A stretch of 51,370 nt of DNA from NCBI GenBank assembly GCA_964525495.1, contig CAZGHS010000010.1, positions 1-51,370 on the forward strand, given 5' to 3'. A program made the position numbers and the translations under genes. The notes beneath the pieces are model-generated. The model was not told where the DNA came from. It searched no databases and saw only the letters and a program-made list of their open reading frames with translations. This document shows positions 30,420-39,108 of the stretch, one piece after another (positions within the stretch are counted from its first letter, which is position 1; each line of letters begins with the position of its first letter). Source of the DNA: CAZGHS01 sp964525495 (GTDB lineage Bacteria > Patescibacteriota > Microgenomatia > JALYQM01).

Positions 30420-33155
30420 TTATTGTTTTAGGAAAAGATCTGCGTTTTTGCCGACTGCTTGAATAGATTTGCCCGAGTCTGTCTGCAACTCAGCTTTGAG
30501 AGAAGTGACCAGTGCGCCAAACTGTTTTTCTACGTAAAGACCATTGGCAGCGATGTTGCCGTCGGAGATATTTGCTGTCCATTCGAAGGTTATGTCTTTT
30601 GTCTCATTTGGTTGAAGCGTTAGCTCATAGATCCACTGTGTTTTAATTTCATCTCTATTGATTGTGATCCTGTCAAAACTCACTGGGAAAGGGGCTAGAA
30701 CATTATTTAGCTTCGGATTTCCTGGAGCTATTACATTTACATCAAACGTCTTTGCGATACTGTCTTGATTTGATAACTTGAATGTATGCTTCACGGTCTG
30801 AGTTTCGTTTTGTAGATTAACTGTTGTTTCATATGACTGAGATATTTTATCTAGTTTATTTACAGAGCTTAGGTAGGGAACTAGGCAGTAGCTGCTTGCA
30901 TTCTGCGGAGTTTCAAAATTAAAGTCTGATTTTAGTAGATTTGATTCTGTGCAGCGCGGAGTAGTTATGTCCCCAGATGTCTGCTGGAGTAGGATCTGAA
31001 TATTTTCGTCTTTGATGCCTTTCTGAATTATTTCTGCTACACCTTGTGTGTTAGTCCCTTCTTTTATTTTCTCCCAGAGCGCGTCCCAAATTGCTATTTT
31101 ATATTCATTTGTGCGGTCTACTCTGGTTATTTTTTCGTTGGCGTTTTCAGGATTAATTATCTCTGCATACTCTTCGATAGAAATAGTGCGTAGAACTTTA
31201 ATTAGTTCAAGTTCGGCATTATTATTTATGAGCACCACTGCTTCTATGTTCCCATAACTAGCGTTTTCTGCTTGTACTTTGATTGCTTCGATTACGGAGG
31301 CGTATTCATTGTTACTTTCATTGTAGGGATACGTCTTTAGCTCCTGTATTCCTTTGCTTCCAGATTTAGCCAGCGCAAATCCGTAGACCTGGCCACCTTG
31401 CGCATTTTGATATTGGTTATCCAGGAATACTAGAGCGAAGTGTCTTGTTTGTTTAGGGGCGAGATATTTGCGGCTGTTCTCGACCAGGAGAGCTTGTTGG
31501 TTAGCTTTGTCTAGTGCTTGTTGTGTTTGTTTGATGACTGACTGGATTTGGTTAGTTTCTTTTTTGCCAAAAATTGTGTCTCTAATGCCTTGGCTTTCTA
31601 GTACTGCGTTTTGAAACCCGAGCGCAACTCCACCGATATCTCGAGTATTTTGATCAATTTTGATTGAATCTGCGTTGCCATTAACAATTTGTTGGCTGAT
31701 GTCGTTACTATCTTGATTACTATCACTCATCAATGCAAGTGCCCGTGTGAACTTGTCCATCATACTGAGAGACGCTCGCGAACTTTCAAATTTTTCCCTT
31801 TGACGAATCATGCTGAAGAACCATTCTAGGCTGTCGAATTGAGTATTAGCTAGCGCAATGCTCTTTTGCGTCGCAATTATTTCTTGTGACGTGTTGAGGC
31901 GATCAATTTCGGCTAACTTCAGCGTCCCCGTGAAGGCTGACGAGGATGTGAAATATAGAGTGGTGAGTGGGAAGATGAAGAGCATAAGAATTATGAAGAA
32001 GCTTGTGCCTAATATTATGAGGTTAGCGTGATTTACTTTTTTCTTTTTTTTCGCTTCAGTGCCAGATGATTGAATCGGCTTAGGCTGCTCAGTTTTTACT
32101 GCTTGTGGTATATACGTGTTCTCAACTACTTTTTCTTCCTTCTTTATTTTCCTTGTGCCGTCGGCTTTATCTTTGGATAGGAAGAAGTACTCGAGGGTTT
32201 GTGTGATGCCATCTTCGATTTTTGTTTTGGATTGCCATGCGAGATCGGATTGGGATTGAGCAAGCTCTACTTTGTGCATTGGGAATTTTATTTCTCTATA
32301 CTCTTGGGTGAACTGGATCTTGAGAGGTTTGGTCGAGTTTTTTTGAATGGCGTAGGCAAGGTTTAATACGTTTGTTTCTTCTGGAGCTGCGATGTTATAG
32401 ATTTTGCCTACTGTATCTTTGCTAAAGATTGCTTTGGTAATCCCGTTGATTATGTCTGTAACAAAAGTAGGGTGGAGAATCTTCAACCCGTCGCCATTGA
32501 TGGTCAAGGTGTCTGATAGGATTGCATCTTTGATAAGCTGTGCTAACTCTGTTCCAGCATTGAGATCCATCCGAGGCCCGTATACTTCTGCGATGCGAAC
32601 GATGCGTGAGTCTATTTCATGTTTCTTGTAGTACTCGATGACTAATGCTTCTGCATATCGCTTTGCCTCGTGATGCGTATACCTTTTGGTGTCTCTATCG
32701 CTAAGTCCGAAGTATTTGTCCATGTTGAGAGAGGAGAGAGCACCGTTGTATATGTCTAGTGAGGAGATGAGCAGATACTTACTGTTGTGTTTCTTGGCTA
32801 ACTCGAGTGAATGATATGCTCCCATAGAGTTGACCAGCATTGTGTTAAGCGTTAGGTCTACCCCGTTTACATAAGATTCTATGCCTCCGAGATGCATGAC
32901 ATAGTTAACTGGTGGCAAGTCTTCAGGCATGCCATTGTTAATGTTGTGCTTTATAAATTTGAATTGTGGGTCTGATAGTAGCTTTTCAAGGAATATTTCT
33001 TTGCCGCTGGATAGATCATCTATAGCAATAACAGCTACATTTTGTGCTCTGAGGCTTTCGCAGACGTAGGAACCTATAAAGCCTGCGCCACCTATGACAA
33101 GGGCAACAGGTAGATTCCCACCAAATGATTGTGACTTTGTTTGACGTTTCTCCAT
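30420..33155 (-). CDS. Fusion of an SDR epimerase-like domain and a DUF4012 domain
   Basis: Residues 1-~330 are an extended short-chain dehydrogenase (nucleotide-sugar epimerase type): NAD motif GGAGFIG (22-28), S131-S132, and VYGPRMD. The usual Y-x-x-x-K is altered: K165 is present, but the position four before it is H161 (YTHHEAK), so catalysis may be lost or changed. A basic linker (KKKKK) and a membrane helix (about 375-402) follow. The outer ~500 residues resemble DUF4012, with a degenerate QGGQVYGFAL in place of the RPTGGFIGS-type motif. The protein would join a cytosolic sugar-nucleotide-binding part to an outer domain. It lies next to flippase and glycan genes. Confidence 0.75.
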   Translation of the reverse strand: MEKRQTKSQSFGGNLPVALVIGGAGFIGSYVCESLRAQNVAVIAIDDLSSGKEIFLEKLLSDPQFKFIKHNINNGMPEDLPPVNYVMHLGGIESYVNGVDLTLNTMLVNSMGAYHSLELAKKHNSKYLLISSLDIYNGALSSLNMDKYFGLSDRDTKRYTHHEAKRYAEALVIEYYKKHEIDSRIVRIAEVYGPRMDLNAGTELAQLIKDAILSDTLTINGDGLKILHPTFVTDIINGITKAIFSKDTVGKIYNIAAPEETNVLNLAYAIQKNSTKPLKIQFTQEYREIKFPMHKVELAQSQSDLAWQSKTKIEDGITQTLEYFFLSKDKADGTRKIKKEEKVVENTYIPQAVKTEQPKPIQSSGTEAKKKKKVNHANLIILGTSFFIILMLFIFPLTTLYFTSSSAFTGTLKLAEIDRLNTSQEIIATQKSIALANTQFDSLEWFFSMIRQREKFESSRASLSMMDKFTRALALMSDSNQDSNDISQQIVNGNADSIKIDQNTRDIGGVALGFQNAVLESQGIRDTIFGKKETNQIQSVIKQTQQALDKANQQALLVENSRKYLAPKQTRHFALVFLDNQYQNAQGGQVYGFALAKSGSKGIQELKTYPYNESNNEYASVIEAIKVQAENASYGNIEAVVLINNNAELELIKVLRTISIEEYAEIINPENANEKITRVDRTNEYKIAIWDALWEKIKEGTNTQGVAEIIQKGIKDENIQILLQQTSGDITTPRCTESNLLKSDFNFETPQNASSYCLVPYLSSVNKLDKISQSYETTVNLQNETQTVKHTFKLSNQDSIAKTFDVNVIAPGNPKLNNVLAPFPVSFDRITINRDEIKTQWIYELTLQPNETKDITFEWTANISDGNIAANGLYVEKQFGALVTSLKAELQTDSGKSIQAVGKNADLFLKQ

Positions 33156-33217
33156 ATGGACAGTTAGAGCTCTGTTCTATGATACGTATGAATGAATAGG
33201 AGGGCAAGTGGAGACGA

Positions 33218-33625
33218 TTAGATTTTTCCATCGAGAGCAGCGTTGACCATTTCGTCTGCTTCTTTATTTTGCTCGCGCCTGACGTGTATAAACTGCGCTT
33301 TTAGATCTTTTGATAGTTCGTTTGTGATCTGATCGTATATTTTTTTGAGATCTTCGTTTTTGATTTTGTAGATTTTGTTCAATTGTCTTGTCACGAGCTC
33401 CGAGTCAAGATAAAACGTTGCTTCAACTTCACACGTTCCGTATTTTTGCTTTATTTCTTTTATTGCGGTGAGCACTGCAAGGTATTCGGCAACATTGTTG
33501 GTGGCATCGCCTATTGTTTTGCCAATTTTTGTTTTCTCGTTGGATTCGTCTTCGATTATTATTCCGATTGCTGCCGGACCGGGATTGCCACGGGCACCAC
33601 CGTCTGTATGGATAGTTAATTTCAT
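33218..33625 (-). CDS. Ribonuclease HI-like protein
   Basis: Cleaves RNA in RNA-DNA hybrids. 135 residues with the DEDD catalytic set: D8 (HTDGGARGNPG), E47 (NNVAEYLAVL), D74 (YLDSELV) and D124 (NKEADEMVN). It belongs to the short RnhA/RnhC-like group that lacks the basic protrusion. The start overlaps the flippase stop (ATGA), so it is the second gene of that pair. Confidence 0.92.
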   Translation of the reverse strand: MKLTIHTDGGARGNPGPAAIGIIIEDESNEKTKIGKTIGDATNNVAEYLAVLTAIKEIKQKYGTCEVEATFYLDSELVTRQLNKIYKIKNEDLKKIYDQITNELSKDLKAQFIHVRREQNKEADEMVNAALDGKI

Positions 33626-34896
33626 TTTAATTCCTTTAGCTTAGCGTTAATTTCTTTAATGAGAAGTGGTCCACTGATGAGGAAGACTACTGCTTCGGTG
33701 GCTATTGTAATATATGCTGCAGCAAGAGCGCCATACTGAGGAATGAGTAGGACGTTTAGGGTGATATTGATGATCATGGTTGTTCCGTAGATGTATGCAA
33801 GGTATTTTTGTTTGCCGATAACTATGAGCGACCACATGGCTATGGATGATAGGAAGAAGACAATTAATCCGGAGGTGAGTACTCGTGTGTACAACACTGT
33901 TTCAGGATTTTGCATGCCGGTGATAAGTTGCACCACGTAAGGGGCTAGGATATATGATGCGGCGGACCCTAAGACTGCTATGCCTGTTAGGCCGACTGCT
34001 GATTTCTTAACAAGTTTAATGAACTTTTTAATACCTTGATTGTACTGATCGAGAAGTACTGGATAGAGCGCGTTGGCAAAATAGTTGGGGATGACTAAGA
34101 TTGTGTCGAATATTTTATATGCAATGTTGTAGCGGCCAACTTCTTCGACGGATCGATAGAAGGGTAAGATAAGTCCATCGATGCGGAAGTAGACAAGATT
34201 GAGAATTAGACTGACTGTGAGCGGAAGGGTATCCTTGATCAAGCTTTTCAGATAGTTTTTGTTGAGTAAAAGTGTAATTTTGCTCAATCTCCTTTTTACG
34301 AGTAAGAGTGATGTGATTGCTCCGATCAATCCTGAAATGGTGAATGAGATGAGTGCATACTCGATGGAAACTTGTGCGTTTACAAGAACTAGAAATAATC
34401 CAACGTTGCCTATGGCTGCTGCCATGTTCGCAATGAATGAGTAGGCGTATCTCTGCATTGATTGAAAATATGCGTTGGCAGATGCGAGTATTGCTTGCGC
34501 GAATATCATGAGAGAGGTGAGTAGGATGCCTAGTTTGACAGCTGGCGGGTAGCCTGTTTGTGTTTCGATGTTGTACGGAAGTAGCTGCATGATAATCAGG
34601 GCAATTATGATCAGTGCAGCGCTGAGAGCTAGTCGAAAGCCTAAGATATTGCCGAATACTTTTTCTGGTTTGTGGTTTGAATCGAGAAGATGTTTAACAG
34701 CTAGTGCGTTTAGTCCGAAGTCTACCGGCATGAAGTAGAAGCTGACGTATGCAATAACAATGGAGTAGATGCCGACTCCTGTTTCACCATAAAGACGTTG
34801 TATAAGCCCGATGATGATGAGTCCACTGATTGCATTTGTAGCCTTTGAGCCGATTTGCCAGAGTGTATTTTCTCCGACTTTTATTGCAGTTTTCAT
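33622..34896 (-). CDS. Polysaccharide flippase (MOP superfamily, Wzx-like)
   Basis: 424 residues with about 12-14 membrane helices in the MATE/Wzx layout. It starts with a typical NTLWQIGSKATNAISGLIII segment and has the central YFRIDGLILPFYRSVEEVG motif of flippases. It moves lipid-linked sugar units outward and would supply the surface-glycan genes of this window. TATAAT lies 8 bases before the ATG and no ribosome site is seen. Confidence 0.9.
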   Translation of the reverse strand: MKTAIKVGENTLWQIGSKATNAISGLIIIGLIQRLYGETGVGIYSIVIAYVSFYFMPVDFGLNALAVKHLLDSNHKPEKVFGNILGFRLALSAALIIIALIIMQLLPYNIETQTGYPPAVKLGILLTSLMIFAQAILASANAYFQSMQRYAYSFIANMAAAIGNVGLFLVLVNAQVSIEYALISFTISGLIGAITSLLLVKRRLSKITLLLNKNYLKSLIKDTLPLTVSLILNLVYFRIDGLILPFYRSVEEVGRYNIAYKIFDTILVIPNYFANALYPVLLDQYNQGIKKFIKLVKKSAVGLTGIAVLGSAASYILAPYVVQLITGMQNPETVLYTRVLTSGLIVFFLSSIAMWSLIVIGKQKYLAYIYGTTMIINITLNVLLIPQYGALAAAYITIATEAVVFLISGPLLIKEINAKLKELK

Positions 34897-34904
34897 TGCT
34901 TCTT

Positions 34905-34910
34905 ATTATA
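34905..34910 (-). promoter_or_regulatory. -10 of the flippase gene (leaderless)
   Basis: TATAAT on the minus strand, 8 bases before ATG 34896. No Shine-Dalgarno. Confidence 0.5.
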
Positions 34911-34987
34911 TACCTTAATGTGTTTTTGTGGAAAATTGACAGGATTGGCAGGAAGTTTGCCAAAATAGGCTCACTACGTGAAAGTTT

Positions 34988-35455
34988 TTAATCTTTCTTT
35001 AGTTCGATGATTACTTTGCGTGAAGCATCTTCGCCTTCGGAGTGTGATGCAATGTCTGATTCGAGTCCGATAAGTGAGTGAATTACTCTGCGTTCGTATG
35101 CTGACATAGGTGGAAGTACTTGTGCAGTTCCTGTGTTTCTTACTTTAAGAATTGCTTGTTGCGCCATATTCTCGAGTGTTTCTTTGCGCTGAGCTCTCCA
35201 ACCATCAATGTCTACAATTATTTTGATGCGATCTTCGAGTTTGTTGTTTATTGAGAGCGAGAGGATATGTTGAAAGTGATTGAGTGTTTCACCGTGATAT
35301 CCGATGAGCGCACCAAGGTCTTCGCCTGAGATTTCGACCATGTAGTATTTGATTTCTGTTTCGTCTGTGTTTTCAGACACTGCAACTTTTGCAGGAATTT
35401 TTAAGTGTCCTAATAACTCTTGTGTTGTGGTGCCGATAGTCTGAATGATATCCAT
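34988..35455 (-). CDS. Jag/KhpB-like RNA-binding protein (KH and R3H domains)
   Basis: 155 residues. The KH domain has the GxxG loop in GALIGYHGETLNHFQ. The R3H domain has MSAYERRVIHSLIG and SHSEGEDASRK. The Jag N-terminal domain of firmicutes is absent. KhpB proteins bind RNA with KhpA and affect cell division and wall growth. The gene lies after yidC as in many bacteria, but here the 307-base structured element separates them. TATAAT lies 8 bases before the ATG. Confidence 0.92.
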   Translation of the reverse strand: MDIIQTIGTTTQELLGHLKIPAKVAVSENTDETEIKYYMVEISGEDLGALIGYHGETLNHFQHILSLSINNKLEDRIKIIVDIDGWRAQRKETLENMAQQAILKVRNTGTAQVLPPMSAYERRVIHSLIGLESDIASHSEGEDASRKVIIELKKD

Positions 35456-35463
35456 ATTTGGGG

Positions 35464-35469
35464 ATTATA
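35464..35469 (-). promoter_or_regulatory. -10 of the jag gene (leaderless)
   Basis: TATAAT on the minus strand, 8 bases before ATG 35455; TTTACC is 17 bases further up as a weak -35. Confidence 0.55.
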
Positions 35470-35561
35470 TCTTAGATATAGGGTGAGGTAAAGTGGGGAA
35501 GCTCATTAATAGCTTGTATTCAGCGATCATTCATTTTTCATTTGCTTTGTACTATCTCGTA

Positions 35562-35763
35562 TATTCCTTTTTCTTATTCGAGCAAGTTCATGACAGTATT
35601 ACATTAGTGGCTATTTGCGCTATACGTTACTTAGCAGTAAGGTCTATTCTCGCTCGTCTTTGTCCTTTCAGGACAAGTTGTCTCACTCCAAGAGTACTTA
35701 TGGCTTTCAGCCAAGGCGCGCACGACGGGAGCTCTCATTGCGAAAGAAGAAATATACTTCGAT
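35562..35763 (-). repeat. Structured intergenic element, copy 2
   Basis: Fills most of the yidC-jag gap (35456-35762), which has no convincing gene; a plus-strand frame over it is not conserved in copy 1. On the minus strand it runs from ATCGAAGTATATTT through a hairpin GGCTGAAAGCC, then CAACTTGTCC-TGAAA-GGACAAAG, then AGCGAG, AGTAA, GTATA, GCAAA, CATGA, CTCGA and AAAAAG blocks. These blocks are shared in the same order with 11461-11649. See copy 1 for the compensating base pairs. Confidence 0.65.
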
Positions 35764-36521
35764 TATTTGGTTAAAGCTTTGGACTTATCTTTTTTGAAGA
35801 AGTCTTGGAGGCCGCCGAGGCCTGTGATGTAATACTGCTGGATGATGGAGAATATGTTTCCGATAACCCAGTAGAGTGCGAGACCTGATGGGAAGTTTAA
35901 GCTGATTACAGTAGTCATGATAGGCATCATGTATACCATCTGGCCTTGTACTTCTTGCATGGCTTCAGCGAAATCTTGTTTATCTTTCTTTTCTTCTTTT
36001 GAATCATTTTTCTTGATTGCGAGTGCTTTAGTTGGTGTCATCATCTTGGAGAGGATGAATTGAGATACACCGGCTAATACTGGAAGGATATAAAGTGCGT
36101 CGTGTTTAGCGAGATCAAGCCATAGGAAGCCTGTGTGGACTGCCTGGTTGTCTATTTTGGCATCTGGGCCGAGGTACTGGACCAATACTCTATAGAGTTC
36201 GATGAGGATCACGATCTGAATTACATAAGGTAGACAGCCTGCGAGTGGGTTTACACCGTGTTCTTTATATAGTTCGAGTTGAGCTTGTTGGAGTTTTTGT
36301 TTATCGTCTTTGTGTTTTTCTTTTAGTTCATCTAAGTGAGGCTTGAGATCCATCATTTTCTTCTGAGCTTTTGATGCTGGAAGTGTGAGTGGAACCATGA
36401 GTGCACGAAGGATGATTGTGAGTGCAATGATGGCGAGTCCCATGTTCTGGAAAAGAATGTTGTACAGAAATAGCAGGGACTGGAGAATAATGTTGTAAGG
36501 AATGGTTAAGATTTCGTTCAT
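35763..36521 (-). CDS. yidC: Membrane protein insertase YidC
   Basis: Inserts proteins into the membrane with or without Sec. 252 residues from ATG 36521; the ATG at 36581 would lie upstream of the promoter. It is the short Oxa1-type without the large outer domain. Helices include MGLAIIALTIILRALMVPLT, YVIQIVILIELYRVLV, a central hairpin (PVLAGVSQFILSKMM), and YMMPIMTTVISLNFPSGLALYW. A charged cytosolic loop (LKEKHKDDKQKLQQ) is typical. The TTAACA-17-TATAAT promoter gives a leaderless start. The structured element begins right after its stop. Confidence 0.95.
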   Translation of the reverse strand: MNEILTIPYNIILQSLLFLYNILFQNMGLAIIALTIILRALMVPLTLPASKAQKKMMDLKPHLDELKEKHKDDKQKLQQAQLELYKEHGVNPLAGCLPYVIQIVILIELYRVLVQYLGPDAKIDNQAVHTGFLWLDLAKHDALYILPVLAGVSQFILSKMMTPTKALAIKKNDSKEEKKDKQDFAEAMQEVQGQMVYMMPIMTTVISLNFPSGLALYWVIGNIFSIIQQYYITGLGGLQDFFKKDKSKALTK

Positions 36522-36527
36522 TGGGAT

Positions 36528-36556
36528 ATTATACAGGGTGAAGTGCTTTGTGTTAA
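36528..36556 (-). promoter_or_regulatory. yidC promoter (leaderless)
   Basis: On the minus strand TTAACA (36551-36556), 17 bases, TATAAT (36528-36533), ending 6 bases before ATG 36521. Confidence 0.7.
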
Positions 36557-36561
36557 GAGGA

Positions 36562-36780
36562 TTATGGGAGGTCTTGTCCACCTTTGCTGAGGGGATTGCA
36601 GCGAATAATTCGCCAGAGAGATTTGAGTGAGCCTCGTATTAATCCATGCTTTTTGATCGCGAGTCGGCTGTATTCTGAGCAAGTTGGATAGAATCTGCAG
36701 CCGTAGCTCGAGAACGGAAGTGCGTATTTTAGGTAATATGCACCTTTGTTTTGATACCAGTTAATGATCTTATTTATCAT
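36562..36780 (-). CDS. yidD: YidD, membrane insertion efficiency factor
   Basis: 72 residues with the family signature CRFYPTCSEYSRLAIKKHG and a C-terminal RCNPLSKGGQDLP. Small protein that assists YidC. It overlaps the 3' end of rnpA by 11 bases, the standard rpmH-rnpA-yidD-yidC order. Confidence 0.96.
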   Translation of the reverse strand: MINKIINWYQNKGAYYLKYALPFSSYGCRFYPTCSEYSRLAIKKHGLIRGSLKSLWRIIRCNPLSKGGQDLP

Positions 36781-37123
36781 CTTGATAGATATTTCCTTGC
36801 AGTAACATTTGTTTGATATCTGCTGTGAGTTGAGTGCTGTCGAGCTCTGTGAAGTCCTTATGGATGAAGAAGAGGCCTTCGAAGCCTGGTGGTAGATTTG
36901 TGAGAAGATTGGCGGCGGCTGTATGGATGAGACGACGCATTCTGTTGCGTTTGACAGCTTCTTTGGCTACTTTTTTAGAGACTATGACGTTTACTTTGGG
37001 AGTCTGGTCATTGTTTTGGAGACGGTAATAGAGTGAGAAGAGGGGATGGTATAGTTTTTTGCCTGTACCTCTGAATTCACTATAGTACGTACGAATATTG
37101 AGCCGATTTTCTTTCGGTAGCAT
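36770..37123 (-). CDS. rnpA: Ribonuclease P protein component
   Basis: Protein subunit that helps the RNase P RNA process tRNA 5' ends. 117 residues with the conserved RNA-binding segment KRNRMRRLIHTA, and VIVSKKVAKEAVKRN before it. It lies 26 bases after rpmH. An extended -10-like TGTTAAGAT lies 6 bases before the ATG, and no ribosome site is seen. Confidence 0.95.
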   Translation of the reverse strand: MLPKENRLNIRTYYSEFRGTGKKLYHPLFSLYYRLQNNDQTPKVNVIVSKKVAKEAVKRNRMRRLIHTAAANLLTNLPPGFEGLFFIHKDFTELDSTQLTADIKQMLLQGNIYQDDK

Positions 37124-37129
37124 AGGTGT

Positions 37130-37138
37130 ATCTTAACA
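37130..37138 (-). promoter_or_regulatory. Possible extended -10 of rnpA (leaderless)
   Basis: TGTTAAGAT on the minus strand; the hexamer ends 6 bases before ATG 37123, inside the rpmH-rnpA gap. Weaker than the others, because the operon promoter upstream of rpmH is strong. Confidence 0.35.
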
Positions 37139-37149
37139 GATTGGCTGGA

Positions 37150-37293
37150 TTATTTTGTGGATACTGAAAGTGAGTGTCGACCTTTTGCTCGGCGACGTGC
37201 AAGAACTTTGCGACCGAGGCGAGTTGCCATACGCTTCAAGAATCCGTGTTTTCGGAGTCTTTTGGTCTTTTTTGGCTGCCATGTTCTTTTCAT
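37150..37293 (-). CDS. rpmH: Ribosomal protein bL34
   Basis: 47 residues, too short for many gene callers. It has the standard sequence: MKRTWQPKKTKRLRKHGFLK, then MATRLGRKVLARRRAKGR. The ATG has AAGGA upstream. It heads the rpmH-rnpA-yidD-yidC block on the minus strand, divergent from dnaA, the classic origin arrangement. Confidence 0.98.
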   Translation of the reverse strand: MKRTWQPKKTKRLRKHGFLKRMATRLGRKVLARRRAKGRHSLSVSTK

Positions 37294-37650
37294 ATTTGTA
37301 TCCTTATTCGAGGCTTATTTTGACTTGGAGGATTATATCTTGAGGAGTGGGTTTTTGTCAACGAGGTTACGGTTATGTAGGCTTTTTGTTTGTTTCGGCT
37401 CGATTTGTATCGTTATTAATGTAAGTTCTTTAATCCTTAAAGACTTCTCTTGAGTCTGTGAGTTCGTAATTACCCTATGTACTGCATATAGTGAGGTTAG
37501 TGTTGCATACTTTATCCTCGGTTGTGGGAGATAGTATTATGTTATCCACATTTTTATGTTGATAAGTGTTTTATTTGTGGAAAACTTAGAAAATATAGCT
37601 CATTTAGTATTGTTTTTTTGGGGATAAGTGTTTAGTATTGAAGAACATTT
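37294..37650. promoter_or_regulatory. rpmH-dnaA intergenic region with promoters and DnaA boxes
   Basis: Gene-free. It holds the rpmH promoter at its left end and, nearer dnaA, a perfect DnaA box TTATCCACA (37542-37550) and a near-box on the other strand, TGTGGAAAA (37576-37584). These may autoregulate dnaA or form a second origin subregion. No RNA gene is seen in the remaining AT-rich sequence. Confidence 0.7.
37332..37361 (-). promoter_or_regulatory. rpmH promoter
   Basis: TTGACA (37356-37361), 18 bases, TATAAT (37332-37337) on the minus strand. Both hexamers are perfect, which fits a highly expressed ribosomal operon. Confidence 0.85.
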
Positions 37651-39108
37651 ATGACTCAAGAAGAAGCACAGATCATTTGGGGAAAAGTTTTAAAGCAAAT
37701 TAAAGGCGCTTTGTCTCCGGCAATTTATAAATTGCATTTTTCTAGTACCGTTGTGATTAGTGTGGATGGATCGTCGTGGACGATAGGCGTGACGAGTCCT
37801 TATTCGGCAGAGGAGATCACTAAGAAGTTTAAAGGAATGATCCCTTCATATATTGAAGATTACACAACTGAAGAGATTGACCTGGTGTTTATTGAAAACC
37901 CTGTGAAGAAGAAACGAGAGAGTAGGGAAGAGGAGAATAATTCTTCGAGTATGGATCCTTTGCCTTTCTCAGAACAGAATGAAGCTGTGTATGCGGACAC
38001 CACATTAGCTGTAGATACTATTACTAAGAAAGTGAGTGCACCGGCTGCTTCAAGCGGTGGTGGGTCAATGCAGAGTACTTTTAATGGATTAAATCCCAAC
38101 TTGTTGTTTGATAATTTTATTGTGGGGAGTAGTAATAATGTTGCGTATGCAACAGCTCAGGCTGTAGCACAGAACCCAGGACGGGGATATAACCCTTTGT
38201 TTATTTATGGTGGGGTAGGGTTGGGGAAGACGCATTTGATGCAGGCAGTGGGGAATGCGATATTGTCGAAGTTTCCTAATAAGAAGATTCTATATTTTCC
38301 TTCTGAGCGATTTATTAATGAATTTGTGCAGAGTTTGCAATCGAAGACTATAGATAAGTTTCGTGATCGGTATAGAAGCTGCGATATTATTTTGATTGAT
38401 GATATTCAGTTTATATCTGGAAAAGATAGTACACAGGAAGAATTTTTCCATACATTTAACGAGATAGTAGGGAGAGGCGGCCACGTGCTGATGACGTCTG
38501 ATCGCACTCCTGAAGAGATTCCGCAACTTGAAGAGCGCTTGTCTTCGCGGTTTAAAGGCGGAATGATGGTAGATATTGGTTTGCCGGATTATGAGATGCG
38601 CGTTGCGATCATTCAATCGAAGTGTAAGGACATGGGCGAACATGTCGAGCAGGAAGCAGTGGCATTTTTAGCCTCAAGAATACAGACAAATACGAGAGAG
38701 CTGCAAGGAAAATTATTTCAGATAATTTCTAAATTGAAGACGACAGGAATGCTCGGGACACTTGAAAGTGTGCGTATAGCCTTTGGAGAAGAGTCGACAC
38801 AATCTGCTAAGCTCACTGGAAGCATTAATCCACAGAAGGTAATACAAGTTATCCACCACCACTTTGCAATAAAGAGATCGGATCTTTTAGGAAAAAGTCG
38901 TTTAAAAAACTTTGTATTGCCACGACAAATCTGTATGTATATCTTGAAGGAAGAATTGGGCTTACCACACGAGCGGGTAGGGGAGATACTTGGAAATAGA
39001 GATCACACAACGGTGATGCATGGAGTACGTCAAATTGAAAGCGCGTTATCCACAGACGAAACTATCCGCAAAGAAGTAATGTTGATAAAACAAGAGTTAT
39101 CCGCATAA
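37651..39108 (+). CDS. dnaA: Chromosomal replication initiator DnaA
   Basis: Binds DnaA boxes and opens the origin. 485 residues: domain I (about 1-80), a variable linker (about 85-145, Ser-rich), the AAA+ domain with Walker A GGVGLGKT (187-194) and Walker B IILIDD (246-251), and the C-terminal helix-turn-helix with the signature GNRDHTTVMHGV. Two DnaA boxes fall within its own 3' end (39046-39054 perfect, 39097-39105 near). It is divergent from rpmH. Confidence 0.99.
   Translation: MTQEEAQIIWGKVLKQIKGALSPAIYKLHFSSTVVISVDGSSWTIGVTSPYSAEEITKKFKGMIPSYIEDYTTEEIDLVFIENPVKKKRESREEENNSSSMDPLPFSEQNEAVYADTTLAVDTITKKVSAPAASSGGGSMQSTFNGLNPNLLFDNFIVGSSNNVAYATAQAVAQNPGRGYNPLFIYGGVGLGKTHLMQAVGNAILSKFPNKKILYFPSERFINEFVQSLQSKTIDKFRDRYRSCDIILIDDIQFISGKDSTQEEFFHTFNEIVGRGGHVLMTSDRTPEEIPQLEERLSSRFKGGMMVDIGLPDYEMRVAIIQSKCKDMGEHVEQEAVAFLASRIQTNTRELQGKLFQIISKLKTTGMLGTLESVRIAFGEESTQSAKLTGSINPQKVIQVIHHHFAIKRSDLLGKSRLKNFVLPRQICMYILKEELGLPHERVGEILGNRDHTTVMHGVRQIESALSTDETIRKEVMLIKQELSA

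Noticed and set aside
35493..35797. Plus-strand frames over the yidC-jag gap
   Set aside because: They cover the structured element; copy 1 shows no equivalent frame, so protein coding is not conserved.
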